DNA from: Alicyclobacillus tolerans
GTDB lineage: Bacteria > Bacillota > Bacilli > Alicyclobacillales > Alicyclobacillaceae
Length of the DNA: 64,000 bases
Assembly: GCF_021739485.1 (NCBI RefSeq)
Contig: NZ_JAJFNK010000007.1
Coordinates: forward strand, 103,641 to 167,640
Reading direction: 5' to 3'
Below, one piece after another: positions 34,079-43,373 of the stretch. A program made the position numbers and the translations under genes. The number at the start of each line of letters is the position of its first letter. Within the stretch, counting starts at the first letter, position 1. The notes below the pieces were generated by a model that ran no database searches, had not been told where the DNA came from, and was given only the letters and a program-made list of their open reading frames with translations.

Positions 34079-34304
34079 TTTGGTCTGTTTTTGTTTGTGT
34101 GTTATTTGATGTTTTTGTTCGATAAAAGGAGAGGAGTATCGCAAGGTGCGGGACTCTATCTCAGGATAAAAGGGAGCTCATTTCAGTGATTTGTCGAAAC
34201 GAGGGTTACCCCTATGAAACAATTGTCAGAGTGGGAAGCGTTTAATAGTACGGCGTAAAAGAGCCTCCGTAGAGAGAATTAGAAATCCAGAAGGTGATGT
34301 AAAA

Positions 34305-34928
34305 TTGGTCTTAACGGTTTTGAGTGTGATCGGGAGTATCGCCTTTGCTTTGAGCGGTGCCTTGGTTGCTATAGAAGAAGAGTATGACGTATTCGGGATT
34401 TTGGTACTCGGCTTCATTACAGCTTTCGCTGGGGGAATGATTCGGAATCTGATTGTCGGTCTGCCAATTGCGATGGTGTGGCACCAAAACGGATCGTTTC
34501 TAGCAGCTCTCAGTGCCATGTTTTTTGCAATTGTTGCGCCTGTGAGCTTTGTTAAATACGGACTCAAGCCAATCCTTTTATTTGACGCCATTGGGTTGTC
34601 GACATTCGCCGTACAAGGGGCGTTGTATGCGGAGCGCATTCAGGCTCCCATTGAAACGGTTATGGTAGCAGCGGTTATGACCGGGATTGGCGGCGGTGTC
34701 ATTCGCGATGTCTTGGCTCAGCGAAAACCCATTGTCCTGCACGCCGATACGTACGCCATTTGGGCGCTTTTGGCGGGTGCAATCATCGGTTTGCGATGGG
34801 TTAATCCAATGAGCGATTGGCAAATCTACACCTTGATCGGTATCATCTTCGTACTTCGTCTCTTGTCCATGACCTTTAAGTGGCGACTACCCCGTGCCCG
34901 AATTCGAGACGAGTCAGGTACCTGCTAG
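34305..34928 (+). CDS. TRIC-type cation channel family protein (UPF0126/YadS)
   Basis: The 207-residue protein has seven hydrophobic spans built from two similar halves. Halves begin IGSIAFALSGALVAIEEEYD with GGMIRNLIVG, and FDAIGLSTFAVQGALYAERI with GIGGGVIRDVL. The GG(M/V)IR motifs are the family signature. Bacterial members are trimeric cation channels of unsettled physiological role. Genes of this family are repeatedly found behind glycine riboswitches, as here. The TTG at 34305 has AAGGTGAT six bases upstream. It forms a single-gene unit. Confidence 0.88.
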   Translation: MVLTVLSVIGSIAFALSGALVAIEEEYDVFGILVLGFITAFAGGMIRNLIVGLPIAMVWHQNGSFLAALSAMFFAIVAPVSFVKYGLKPILLFDAIGLSTFAVQGALYAERIQAPIETVMVAAVMTGIGGGVIRDVLAQRKPIVLHADTYAIWALLAGAIIGLRWVNPMSDWQIYTLIGIIFVLRLLSMTFKWRLPRARIRDESGTC

Positions 34929-35012
34929 AAAGAATGGGTCAAGGTGTGTCAAGTAGACCGTTGAACTTTTAGGGATGATGATTCGCATCCCTTCGATTCA
35001 TCCTCATGACGA

Positions 35013-36218
35013 TTACGAGGTAAACCGAGTCGAAGGTTCCGTCGTCCGTCCACTATCGTAAATCCTGACATTCACCTGAATGTCTTGTAATGAGTCTTTA
35101 CTCAGTACAGGGTGTCCACCCTTGTCTGCAAAGCGGTGAAACGCCTGAGGATTCCGCCGATACAGCGAGTCATACAGGCCATAAATGTCAACACCAAAAC
35201 GCAGGCCGTTATCGTATGTTTTTCGGATATCCTGTTTGATTTGTTGAGTAATCATTGATTTCAATTGTCCGTCTGATAATGGCTGTCCCATCTGCCCGAC
35301 GGTTCCACGAACTTTCACATTGACGTTAAAGCTCATGTGTTCACCGATAACTGCAGGCTGAATGTGATTTCTCGTCGATGTAAGGTATACGGTTGCAATG
35401 GTCTTTCCTTGTTGACGAAGTGGAACCATGGCGCGTGGTACTCGAGGTAAGAACCAACGCAGTCCAGTCACTTCATCCCGAGAGAGTCGGCCTATCAGTT
35501 TACCGTTTCGAAGCAACCCATACCCGGAAAGCTCTGGCTCCTCAAACGACTGCTTATGGTCAAACCACTTACCTTGAGTCACAGAAAGCTCGGGTAACAG
35601 GTCAGGACGACCTGATTCCTGTTGCCAAATAATGAATCGATGCAACCGCATCGGTTGGATAAATGAACTTTGTTTATATACATTCGCTGGATCGCCTAAA
35701 TGCGAATACACTGGCGACGATTCAAGGATAGGTTTAGCCAACAACACGCTGGATACAGGGCTGTTTGTGCAGAATATCCAGGGTGTATACCGTGTCTCAG
35801 GGAAGCGGGTTATGATGTCTATTGCCTGTTGCAACCCCTGTTGTTGTTTTAGAAACGGTTCACTGAGGATAATGGTGTTCAAATGTCCCCAATAAACGTT
35901 TCGCTGGGTAGTGGCATACAAGTCATTCAGCGCTTCTTCTACAGATGACCCTTCACCCTTGCCAATCCAGGCTCCCGTCAACTCTTCGGATTTGGCGGAT
36001 TCCTTCGCAATCGCAAATGGGTTTAGAACCTGTACATATACCACGTAGTTGCCGCCTTGATAGTCAATTCCAACGGCGTGCACATAGAACAGATGCTCTA
36101 CTTCGCGTGCGTCCCAGCATCCCGTAAGCAAGGGCACAGATAAACATGTGATGAGAAGTGCCCGAATGCGCGTCATCCACTTGTGACAGCACAGGTTAAG
36201 CTTGGTGATACCTTTCAT
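35013..36218 (-). CDS. gerC: Ger(x)C-family spore germination lipoprotein
   Basis: The 401-residue protein has a lipoprotein signal with lipobox PLLTGC, followed by WDAREVEHLFYVHAVGIDY, the conserved start of GerAC/GerBC/GerKC proteins. FAIAKESAKSEEL and YWGHLNTIILSEPF are also family segments. It is anchored on the outer face of the spore inner membrane as part of a nutrient germinant receptor. The ATG at 36218 overlaps the gerA stop by 4 bp. It is the last gene of the ger operon. Confidence 0.9.
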   Translation of the reverse strand: MKGITKLNLCCHKWMTRIRALLITCLSVPLLTGCWDAREVEHLFYVHAVGIDYQGGNYVVYVQVLNPFAIAKESAKSEELTGAWIGKGEGSSVEEALNDLYATTQRNVYWGHLNTIILSEPFLKQQQGLQQAIDIITRFPETRYTPWIFCTNSPVSSVLLAKPILESSPVYSHLGDPANVYKQSSFIQPMRLHRFIIWQQESGRPDLLPELSVTQGKWFDHKQSFEEPELSGYGLLRNGKLIGRLSRDEVTGLRWFLPRVPRAMVPLRQQGKTIATVYLTSTRNHIQPAVIGEHMSFNVNVKVRGTVGQMGQPLSDGQLKSMITQQIKQDIRKTYDNGLRFGVDIYGLYDSLYRRNPQAFHRFADKGGHPVLSKDSLQDIQVNVRIYDSGRTTEPSTRFTS

Positions 36219-37708
36219 TGGCGCCTCTTATCCTTTGTCCGCAAAATCGTAGGCCGTTTCCGCGGAGCATTGGCTGTTGCACTGGTGAACGTGTAAGCCA
36301 GATCACGGGCGTTCAAAGGGCTAAATGGAGCTAAGTAGGGAACGCCAAACGAGCGCACAGTGGAAAGATAGATGATCACCGCAAAGCTGGCGAGGAGAAA
36401 CCCGAACTCACCGAGAATGGAAGAGACGATAATGATGAAAAGCCGAAACAGGGCGAGAATTCCGGCTAGGGATTGGTTCGGAATCGTAAAGACAGCAATC
36501 CCCGAAACCCCAACCAACGCCAGCATAATGGCACTCGTTAGGCCCGCATCAATTGCTGCCTGACCAATGATGAGGCCACCCACGACAGCCAGACTTTGAC
36601 CGAGGTTCCCAGGTAGGCGATTCCCGGCCTCGCGCAGCAATTCGAACAGTGTCAACATGATGATGGCTTCCAGCGGCGTTGGAAACGGGGTTCCGCGCCG
36701 AGAAGTCACTAATGTGCCGAGAAGAACCAACGGGATCTGGTCCTGGTGGTAGGTGGTAACCGCGATATAAAATCCGGGCAGCAGCACTGTGATGAGTAAC
36801 CCCATAAACCTTAAAGCGCGTTGCGCAACCAAAAACGGATACGGCATGTATTCGTCTTCGGCAGCCTGCAGCATCAGTGACAGATTGCCGGGGCCAATGA
36901 GAACCGTCGGGACACCATCCATCACGATGACAAATCGCCCTCGTACCAGGGAACTAACGACAAAATCCGGTCGGCCGGAATAGGCAAACAGAGGTACGAT
37001 AAAAAACTTCGAATCCGCCAAAAATTCTTCCAGCTGCGAACTGGCCCATACTGCGTCCACATGGATGCTGTTCAAGCGTTTCCTTAGCTGAGTCAGTATA
37101 GACGTGTCAATCACGTCCCGGATATACAGAACAGAGACCTTTGTCTGGCTGCGCACACCAATGATAAACGATTCAGTGCATAACGACTCCGTAGGGAGAC
37201 GTTTTCGAACCAAGGAGATGTTGGTTGTTAAGTCCTCCACAAATCCATCTCTAGGACCGCGTACGGACATCTCATTGGCTGGTTCCTCAGGCTGACGATT
37301 GGGAGGGTTCGACAAATCAATCACATAGGCTGCATCAATACCATCGATGCAAATGACCAAAAGTCCACGAAGAATCTGCGAAACCAGCGGTTCTAGAAAA
37401 TGTTCTGTACTTTGAATGTTGATGGGTAACCTTTCCGCCAACTGATTTTCTGTCAAGCGTCGGCTGTCTAGTTGTAAGAAATAATCCGTGAGCATCGGGA
37501 AGACATCGCGAAGTATAGGGTCGGAATCAACCATTCCCTCGCAATAGACTAAGAGTACCTTACGCGGAAAGCGGGTAGTTCCAAGGATGACTTCGCGGTA
37601 CTGTATCTCTTGACTGTCCGGAAAGGCTTCTTTGAACATGGTGAGATTCGTTCCAACACGGTCATGAAGTTTTTGCCGCGTTTGTCGGTCATGAAACAAA
37701 GGTGTCAA
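36215..37708 (-). CDS. gerA: GerA-family germinant receptor A subunit
   Basis: The 497-residue protein has the large N-terminal soluble part (LVYCEGMVDSDPILRDVFPM, then RGPRDGFVEDLTTNISLVRK), the classic GerA phrase RGPRxGFxE. Four to five membrane spans follow from about residue 270 (PYPFLVAQRALRFMGLLI), ending LAPFSPLNARDLAYTFT. The TTG at 37708 sits 8 bases after GGGAGGTG and overlaps the gerB stop. The frame is open far upstream inside gerB, but that part is a shadow. A subunits bind or transmit the germinant signal with B and C. Confidence 0.9.
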   Translation of the reverse strand: MTPLFHDRQTRQKLHDRVGTNLTMFKEAFPDSQEIQYREVILGTTRFPRKVLLVYCEGMVDSDPILRDVFPMLTDYFLQLDSRRLTENQLAERLPINIQSTEHFLEPLVSQILRGLLVICIDGIDAAYVIDLSNPPNRQPEEPANEMSVRGPRDGFVEDLTTNISLVRKRLPTESLCTESFIIGVRSQTKVSVLYIRDVIDTSILTQLRKRLNSIHVDAVWASSQLEEFLADSKFFIVPLFAYSGRPDFVVSSLVRGRFVIVMDGVPTVLIGPGNLSLMLQAAEDEYMPYPFLVAQRALRFMGLLITVLLPGFYIAVTTYHQDQIPLVLLGTLVTSRRGTPFPTPLEAIIMLTLFELLREAGNRLPGNLGQSLAVVGGLIIGQAAIDAGLTSAIMLALVGVSGIAVFTIPNQSLAGILALFRLFIIIVSSILGEFGFLLASFAVIIYLSTVRSFGVPYLAPFSPLNARDLAYTFTSATANAPRKRPTILRTKDKRRQ

Positions 37709-38808
37709 TTGGATGTCACCTCCCTTTGCCTTGACCACCAGGCAATCATGAAGAGCGCAATGACCACAACACCCACAGAATACAAAACCCCAGGAACTAA
37801 AATGCTTTCTAAGACGGTCATGAACTGCATGGAGCTCATGGGAATTACTGAAATTCCGAAGGACAAAACGAATAATATCATGAGAGACCAGGTTCTTTTC
37901 TTGCCTTGTTGTAATTGGAATAGTTCCACAATCAGAAACATCATCAAGCTGATTCGAATTAATGCACCAGATATCCATTGGTAAAGAGCTAAAAAGTCTA
38001 CGTGTTCAAAGAAGTGACCAAATGTCACTAAACGCCACTCCTCATACGGTGAATACCGAAGACTGGCGGCCTCAGTTGGACCAAATTCGGCAATGGCCCC
38101 GTACAGTGGACCTAAAGTGAGCCACGCTAAAATAAAAACATTTACGGCGAGCATCCAATATCGAATCTCTGTTTTCACGTAATGCTGTATATAAAGCACG
38201 GCACACAGTTCCGAAAACCCGGCCGCAGCATAAAACATTCCCTGGGAAACTGGATTCCAACCGTACTCTAGGAGAGGGAATAACAACGAAACATCCTTAT
38301 GAGGCAGGTTTGCGGTTCCGACAAATAAGCCAAAGATGACAACCAATGGGAGAAGAATGCCGCTGGTAATCGCAATGGACCCAATACCCGCGTAAGCCGA
38401 GTAAAAGCACAGGCCCACTAACGGGATCACGAGTGTCAACGTCGGTGTGGTTGGCAAGTAAATTTTAGCCCAGGTAATGGTGTCACGGATGGTTATGGTG
38501 GCATTAAAAAATAAGGACAGGCTCATTAAGAACAAGAGTCCATTGGTGGCCATCGCACCTATGTGTCCCCTCAACCACAGGCCAATATGCTGCTGCTTGG
38601 CGGTGGAAATAATGTACTGCACAACGACCATGCCCATCAGTACAAACAATACAGACAAACAAACCGCGAACCACGCATCACGCCCAGCTGCACGCAGCAA
38701 AAGCGGAATGATGATGACGTGATTGTTTAAGCCGATTGCCAACATAAAGACCATCGTGAGTTGCACCATTGTGATGGTTCCACTAGAACGCTCGATGTTT
38801 TTTACCAC
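37705..38808 (-). CDS. gerB: GerB-family germinant receptor permease-like subunit
   Basis: The 367-residue protein has about ten membrane spans and is an APC-superfamily member of the spore germination type (MVQLTMVFMLAIGLNNHVII, then LSLFFNATITIRDTITWAKI). B subunits bind the amino-acid or sugar germinant. The GTG at 38808 is weakly served by GGCGGTAAAGG. It is the first gene of the operon, which gives the order B-A-C rather than the textbook A-B-C. Expression in the forespore by sigma-G is expected, but I could not define that promoter. 38809-39165 holds only a terminator. Confidence 0.87.
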   Translation of the reverse strand: MVKNIERSSGTITMVQLTMVFMLAIGLNNHVIIIPLLLRAAGRDAWFAVCLSVLFVLMGMVVVQYIISTAKQQHIGLWLRGHIGAMATNGLLFLMSLSLFFNATITIRDTITWAKIYLPTTPTLTLVIPLVGLCFYSAYAGIGSIAITSGILLPLVVIFGLFVGTANLPHKDVSLLFPLLEYGWNPVSQGMFYAAAGFSELCAVLYIQHYVKTEIRYWMLAVNVFILAWLTLGPLYGAIAEFGPTEAASLRYSPYEEWRLVTFGHFFEHVDFLALYQWISGALIRISLMMFLIVELFQLQQGKKRTWSLMILFVLSFGISVIPMSSMQFMTVLESILVPGVLYSVGVVVIALFMIAWWSRQREVTSN

Positions 38809-38952
38809 CTTTACCGCCGCAGTCTAAACGCGGAATAAAGTTAATTTTCCCTCGATTATGCGGACCCATACCGTAATTTCTGTAGCCGTAGGGCGGCAGC
38901 GGAACACGCTTTTCCAGAGCTTTAAAAGAGGCAAGGCAATCAACACGGATCG

Positions 38953-38982
38953 AAAAAGCCCCTCAGAGTCTCTCCAAGGGGC
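38953..38982 (-). terminator. Terminator of the amino-acid permease gene
   Basis: On the minus strand GCCCCT pairs with AGGGGC around a 13-base loop and is followed by TTTTTC, about 185 bases after the permease stop and just before the ger operon promoter region. Confidence 0.65.
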
Positions 38983-39165
38983 ACTGCGCATTCAGGTGTA
39001 GTCTGCATGTTGCGCCAGGCTTCATGAAAATTCACGTCGATTTGATCGACTGGTTTTCAGCATATGCGCTTCTACGGGTTGAGTCCTTCACCCGTAACCA
39101 TACACTGGATTTCATCGGTGCATCTTCGAAAGGTTTACGTACGAAAGGAGAAGCATTGGCCGGAT

Positions 39166-40512
39166 TTACTGACCTCTGGACGGTTTTTGTTTTTGGAACC
39201 AATACGTCGTCGCCACAAGGAGTAACGCCGCAACAGTCGCCAGTGTCCCGTACATGGGGGTCGTGAACAGCACCCCCACGAAGATGGCTGCAAGCGTCAA
39301 GAAGGAAATCATCTGGGATGCAGAGATACCGCGGCTTTTCATGCTGGAAAGGGCCAAGAGACCCCAAATAAACATGACGATGTATCCAGGAAGGACCATC
39401 AGGTCGTTAAACGTGTTGCCCTTGGCAAATACGGCGATGACGACTCCGACATATAAGAACATCGTGCTAAAGATCAAGGCGCGCGCCGGCGTCTTGCTGT
39501 TGGTTAACTTTGCAAAAAAACGTGGGGCACTGCCGTGAATAGCCTGCGTGTAAAGCAGGCGAGACGTCGCGTACATGCCGGTATTCACGGCAGACAAGAC
39601 GGCCGTAAGCAACACGAAGTTCATGATGCCGCCTACGAACGGAATGCCCACCTCGCCAAACACGGTTACAAAGGGGCTCTGAGTCGTTCCCAGCGTATTC
39701 CACGGTACCAGCGTGACAATCACTAAGATAGGCAATATGTAAAACAATAGGACGCGGGCCACCACTGTGCGCACCGCTTTAAGGATTGTTTTTTCCGGAT
39801 TTTGTGTTTCACCCAGAGTCATGCCTACCATTTCAATTCCGCCAAATGAAAACATGACGACAAGCATTGCGGAGAGAAGACCTTTGAGTCCATGAGGAAA
39901 GAACCCGCCGACGCCGACGAGGTTATGTGCCGCACTGTGTAAATGGGTGGTAAAGATTAAGACGGCTCCAAGGAGCACAAACAGAACAAGCGTGGCAATT
40001 TTTACTCCCGCAAGCCAATACTCGATCTCTCCGTATACACTGACTTGAAATAAATTTAATAGCGTCATTAAAACCGATAAAATTAAAGACAGAATCCACA
40101 AAGAGACGTGGGGAAACCAGTATTGCAGGAAGGACGCCGCTGCCGCCGTCTCCGCTGCCATGACAAGCACCCAGCTCAGCCAGTAGATCCATCCGGTGCA
40201 GTAGCCCATGAACCTTCCGAGGGCGGGTTCTACGAGGTCGCGCAGGGTTTTTGCCTGTGGGTTTGCGACCACCAATTGCGCCAGGCCCTTCATCACAACG
40301 AACAAGATGATGCCTCCGACCAGATAAGGTACTATGACCCCCGGGCCGGCAAGTCCGATGGATGAACCGCTGCCTTTGAAAATTCCAGAACCAATCGTGC
40401 CTCCAAGGGTAATCATCATGATGTGGCGAGGCTTTAGATGTCGATTCATTTGCTGGGAAACTGGTTGTTCCTCTGGTTGTTGGTCTAGGTGTCCCAAACT
40501 CAAGATGTTCAC
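39166..40512 (-). CDS. Amino-acid permease (APC superfamily, AAT type)
   Basis: The 448-residue protein has 12 membrane spans. The N-terminal phrase RHIMMITLGGTIGSGIFKGS is the AAT-family signature for the substrate-binding first helix. GYCTGWIYWLSWVLVMAAET (TM3) and FSFGGIEMVGMTLGETQNPE (TM6) also match. Members import amino acids with protons. The GTG at 40512 has a weak ribosome binding site. Upstream lies an 8-bp tandem repeat next to an inverted repeat, a possible regulatory site. The substrate cannot be told apart from sequence alone. Confidence 0.9.
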   Translation of the reverse strand: MNILSLGHLDQQPEEQPVSQQMNRHLKPRHIMMITLGGTIGSGIFKGSGSSIGLAGPGVIVPYLVGGIILFVVMKGLAQLVVANPQAKTLRDLVEPALGRFMGYCTGWIYWLSWVLVMAAETAAAASFLQYWFPHVSLWILSLILSVLMTLLNLFQVSVYGEIEYWLAGVKIATLVLFVLLGAVLIFTTHLHSAAHNLVGVGGFFPHGLKGLLSAMLVVMFSFGGIEMVGMTLGETQNPEKTILKAVRTVVARVLLFYILPILVIVTLVPWNTLGTTQSPFVTVFGEVGIPFVGGIMNFVLLTAVLSAVNTGMYATSRLLYTQAIHGSAPRFFAKLTNSKTPARALIFSTMFLYVGVVIAVFAKGNTFNDLMVLPGYIVMFIWGLLALSSMKSRGISASQMISFLTLAAIFVGVLFTTPMYGTLATVAALLLVATTYWFQKQKPSRGQ

Positions 40513-40591
40513 TCCCGGGTCGTTTTAGAGCTGACATAGTCTCGAAAGATGAGTGTTCTTTGCATGAAGAGGCGTTTTATTCCACTTTTGC

Positions 40592-40627
40592 GCTTTTATG
40601 CTTTTATGCTTTTATGCAATAAAGCAT
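40592..40627 (-). promoter_or_regulatory. Tandem 8-bp repeats and inverted repeat before the permease
   Basis: GCTTTTAT occurs three times in direct succession (40592-40615), and the last copy forms an inverted repeat with AATAAAGCAT. It lies 80 bases upstream of the permease start and may be an operator. Tandem repeats of this size can also vary in number. Confidence 0.4.
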
Positions 40628-40809
40628 GTTGAGTGTAGTCAATGAGAGCAAAGATGTCAAAAGGGATTATTTGCCTTGGGGGCTGCTTGACGAGTTACCT
40701 TCCCGATTGTTTAGCCCGTTGCTTTGTCAGATCCGAACGCGGAACCTGAGCGGCGGTTTCATACCGTTGACCCCGATTTCCTCGGATCGGAATTAGTAGG
40801 GGGTTTTGT

Positions 40810-40902
40810 ATGGGGAAATTTAGACGTCGAATGCGAAAACAGGAGATATTTATTGATAGTATAAGCAAAGGAGAGAACTGGTACGATGATTGTACGAGAT
40901 GA
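40810..40902 (+). CDS. Very small basic peptide
   Basis: The ATG at 40810 lies 6 bases after AGTAGGGGG. The 30-residue product starts MGKFRRRMRKQEIFIDSISK and ends in an acidic WYDDCTR. It overlaps a second small frame by 4 bp. Such short coupled frames could be genuine small proteins or a leader peptide. No family is known to me. Confidence 0.35.
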   Translation: MGKFRRRMRKQEIFIDSISKGENWYDDCTR

Positions 40903-40985
40903 TGGAATTGATGACAAGTAAGCGCATTCGCGACGATATTCGAGCGTTGCATGCTATGTACGGCGGATTAGAATGTAACCTATGA
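40899..40985 (+). CDS. Very small peptide coupled to the one upstream
   Basis: Its ATG overlaps the TGA of the preceding 30-residue frame (ATGATG with TGA at 40900). The 28-residue product (MELMTSKRIRDDIRALHAMY and a few more) is a single amphipathic helix. It stops just before the c-di-AMP riboswitch. Both small frames precede the potassium operon on the same strand but are separated from it by the riboswitch. Confidence 0.3.
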   Translation: MMELMTSKRIRDDIRALHAMYGGLECNL

Positions 40986-40989
40986 TTCA

Positions 40990-41115
40990 TCAATAAAAGC
41001 GCTGAATCCTGTCCGGAGCGGAGGACCCGATTTTTGGGGTGAATCTGGTTTACAGTAGGGTGAAACTTCTGCCACCCGAACCCGTCAGCTAACTTCGCAA
41101 GCGTCGAAGCAGGAG
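40990..41115 (+). ncRNA. Cyclic-di-AMP riboswitch (ydaO-yuaA type)
   Basis: The core elements appear in order: GGGGTGAATCTGGTTTACAG, TAGGGTGAAACTTCTGCC, then ACCCGAACCCGTCAGCTAAC and TTCGCAAGCG. These are the conserved segments of the ydaO RNA. A weak GC hairpin with a T-rich tail follows (about 41123-41160) and could be the terminator. Binding of c-di-AMP should shut off the potassium operon behind it. Confidence 0.88.
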
Positions 41116-41243
41116 AGGTCATGCGGCCCCTCAGCGGGTCGTTTTGTGCTTTTTTTCGGGTTGGACTGACTTTTTTGCAGAAGGCCTTTAACCAAAAAAA
41201 GTGCTGTAGAGACCAGTCGCAAGTAATGGGAGGTAAAACTTTT

Positions 41244-42560
41244 TTGGGAGCCCCGCGTTTAAGCCCGCCGCAGAAAATTGCAATTGGCTACTTATTTATT
41301 GCTATCATTGGAAGTTTGTTATTGTTACTGCCGTGGTGCAGGCGCGTTGGCGTCAGTTTTACAGATTCTTTTTTTACGTCAGTCAGTGCGCTTTGTGTAA
41401 CCGGGCTGTCCACCGTGAATACGGCGGCTACGTGGACTCCTTTGGGAGCCGTGGTCATAGCGGTTCTCATGCAAATTGGCGGGGCAGGCATGACGCTCAT
41501 CACGACCTCCATCTACTTAGTGCTTGGCAGAAAAATCAGTTTAAGTAATAGGATCTTGATCGCCGAAGATCGCAACTTTGGAATTCGGGGTTCTGTCCGC
41601 TTGATGAAGAGCATTTTCCAGTTCAGTTTCGGGATTGAAGGCGCGGCAGCCGTAATGTTCTCGTTGTATTTTCACTACGTGTACCACTACCCTTGGCTGC
41701 GGGCGATTGGCATCAGCGTGTTTCATTCCATTTCAGCCTTCAACAATGCCGGGTTTGACCTGTGGGGGAATTCGTTGGAAGGGTTTAAAAACGATCCGTT
41801 TGTTGTATTGCTCACCAGCTTCCTGATTATTCTCGGCGGACTCGGCTTTATCGTTTTGGTCGAACTGACAAACTACCCGAAAACGCGCAAGTTGTCTCTC
41901 CATACCAAAATCGTTTTGCGAATGACAGGAATATTGCTGGTCGTCGGAACGGTTCTCATCCTGATGTTTGAGTCGAACCATTCGATGCAACATTTGTCCT
42001 GGGGAAGCAAGGTGTTGAATTCCTGGTTTGCTTCGGTTACCACAAGGACGGCTGGATTCGATTCGGTTCCGATTGGCAACATGAAAGAAGTTACTTGGTT
42101 TATCATGATTATTCTGATGTTCATCGGCGCATCGCCAGGGTCTACAGGCGGCGGGATCAAAACCACCACGTTCTACACGCTCATTAAAGCGGCTTGGACG
42201 AATGGGCGCGGCGACACGGAGATCAACGTGGGGGAACGGTCCATCTCTTGGGAAGTGAGCCAACGATCTCTCCTAATTTTCTTCCTAGCCATTGGCGTGA
42301 TTGCTGGGGCGACGCTGATTGACGCGGCGTTGGAACCCAAAATTAGGCTGATGCGTCTGATTTTCGAAGAAGTGTCTGCTTTTGGAACGGTAGGGCTGAC
42401 GACGGGGATTACGGGCAGTGTCAATGACGTCGTGAAATGGGTTCTCATCGTCACGATGTACATCGGACGCGTGGGTATTTTAACCCTGCTCGTGGGAATG
42501 TTGCATAAGAAAGGCCCATCCAAAGTCAAGTACGTCCAGGAACGCATATTCGTTGGCTAA
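41244..42560 (+). CDS. ktrB: KtrB-type potassium transporter channel subunit
   Basis: The protein of about 438 residues has four repeats of the M1-P-M2 type. The filters show SALCVTGLSTVN, SISAFNNAGFDLWG, TTRTAGFDSVP and FGTVGLTTGI, and SPGSTGGGIKTTTF follows, with the conserved glycines and the intramembrane loop. KtrB imports K+ with Na+. The TTG at 41244, ten bases after GGGAGG, leaves only a few residues before LSPPQKIAIGYLF, as in Bacillus KtrB; an ATG at 41226 is also possible. The RCK subunit and an antiporter follow, all downstream of the c-di-AMP riboswitch. Confidence 0.9.
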   Translation: MGAPRLSPPQKIAIGYLFIAIIGSLLLLLPWCRRVGVSFTDSFFTSVSALCVTGLSTVNTAATWTPLGAVVIAVLMQIGGAGMTLITTSIYLVLGRKISLSNRILIAEDRNFGIRGSVRLMKSIFQFSFGIEGAAAVMFSLYFHYVYHYPWLRAIGISVFHSISAFNNAGFDLWGNSLEGFKNDPFVVLLTSFLIILGGLGFIVLVELTNYPKTRKLSLHTKIVLRMTGILLVVGTVLILMFESNHSMQHLSWGSKVLNSWFASVTTRTAGFDSVPIGNMKEVTWFIMIILMFIGASPGSTGGGIKTTTFYTLIKAAWTNGRGDTEINVGERSISWEVSQRSLLIFFLAIGVIAGATLIDAALEPKIRLMRLIFEEVSAFGTVGLTTGITGSVNDVVKWVLIVTMYIGRVGILTLLVGMLHKKGPSKVKYVQERIFVG

Positions 42561-42605
42561 GCGCTGGCCGGCACGGCTAAGTCTGCTTTTAAAAGGAGAT
42601 TCACC

Positions 42606-43334
42606 ATGGCAAACAATCGGACTCTAGGATTGCTTGGGAACATCAAAATGATTGGCAAGCGGAACCCCAAGACGATTGCCGTTATCGGGGCTGGGCGTTT
42701 TGGGACTGGAGCTGCTGAAGAGCTTCTGTACAATGGACACCGCGTACTCCTCATCGATAGAGATGCACAGTTGCTCGTGCCTTTTGCAAGCCGCTGCCAT
42801 ACGGCCATTGGTGATGCTGTGAACATCGATTTTTTGGTGGAAGTCGGTATCAAAGACGTCGACGCTGTAATTATTGCGATTGGGGATGACGAATCCGCGT
42901 GCAATCATGCAGTCATCAACTGTAAAGACTTTGGACTGTATGTGATGGCCAAGGCCAAGGATGCCGTACATGGAAAAATTTTGGAAAGATTAGGTGCCGA
43001 TCTGGTCGTCTATCCGGAGCGAGACTCAGGCGTGCGGCTTGCCCGTTTGTTGACACGGTCATCTGTGCTTGACATGGTTGAACTTTACGAGAATGTGTTC
43101 ATGATGGAAATCAGCGCATCTGGGGACCTTGTAAACAAGACGTTGGATCAGCTCGATTTGCCAAAATACTATGGCTGCCAAGTCCTCTTGATACTTCGCG
43201 GCGATAAGACGCTGTTTCCCGTTTCGGCAACCGATAAGGTGTGCGATGGGGACCGCATCGTCGTTCAGGGGCCGTCTGAGTCTCTGCAAAAGGTGGCCAG
43301 ACTGGCTGAAGCTGTGCGGGTGAGGTCGAGCTGA
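42606..43334 (+). CDS. ktrA: KtrA-type RCK regulatory subunit
   Basis: The 242-residue protein contains an RCK_N Rossmann domain with AVIGAGRFGTGAAEELLYNG and IGDAVNIDFLVEVGIKDVDA, and a C-terminal TrkA_C domain ending GDRIVVQGPSESLQKVARLA. It binds ATP, ADP or NAD(H) at the Rossmann fold and may bind c-di-AMP at TrkA_C, gating KtrB. Residues 1-18 precede the first strand and are slightly longer than usual. The ATG at 42606 follows AAAAGGAGATTCACC. It is 45 bases downstream of ktrB. Confidence 0.9.
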   Translation: MANNRTLGLLGNIKMIGKRNPKTIAVIGAGRFGTGAAEELLYNGHRVLLIDRDAQLLVPFASRCHTAIGDAVNIDFLVEVGIKDVDAVIIAIGDDESACNHAVINCKDFGLYVMAKAKDAVHGKILERLGADLVVYPERDSGVRLARLLTRSSVLDMVELYENVFMMEISASGDLVNKTLDQLDLPKYYGCQVLLILRGDKTLFPVSATDKVCDGDRIVVQGPSESLQKVARLAEAVRVRSS

Positions 43335-43373
43335 CTGTCTGATTGACAGACGGCATGGTGAGGAGAACTCCGT

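Noticed and set aside
37709..37978. Upstream extension of GerA by 90 residues
   Set aside because: This part is the out-of-phase shadow of the gerB 3' end; the TTG at 37708 has an excellent ribosome binding site and gives the normal family length.
38809..38990. Leftward frame with PPYGYRNYG-type sequence before gerB
   Set aside because: It has no usable start codon with a ribosome binding site and overlaps the gerB start; probably the ger promoter region.
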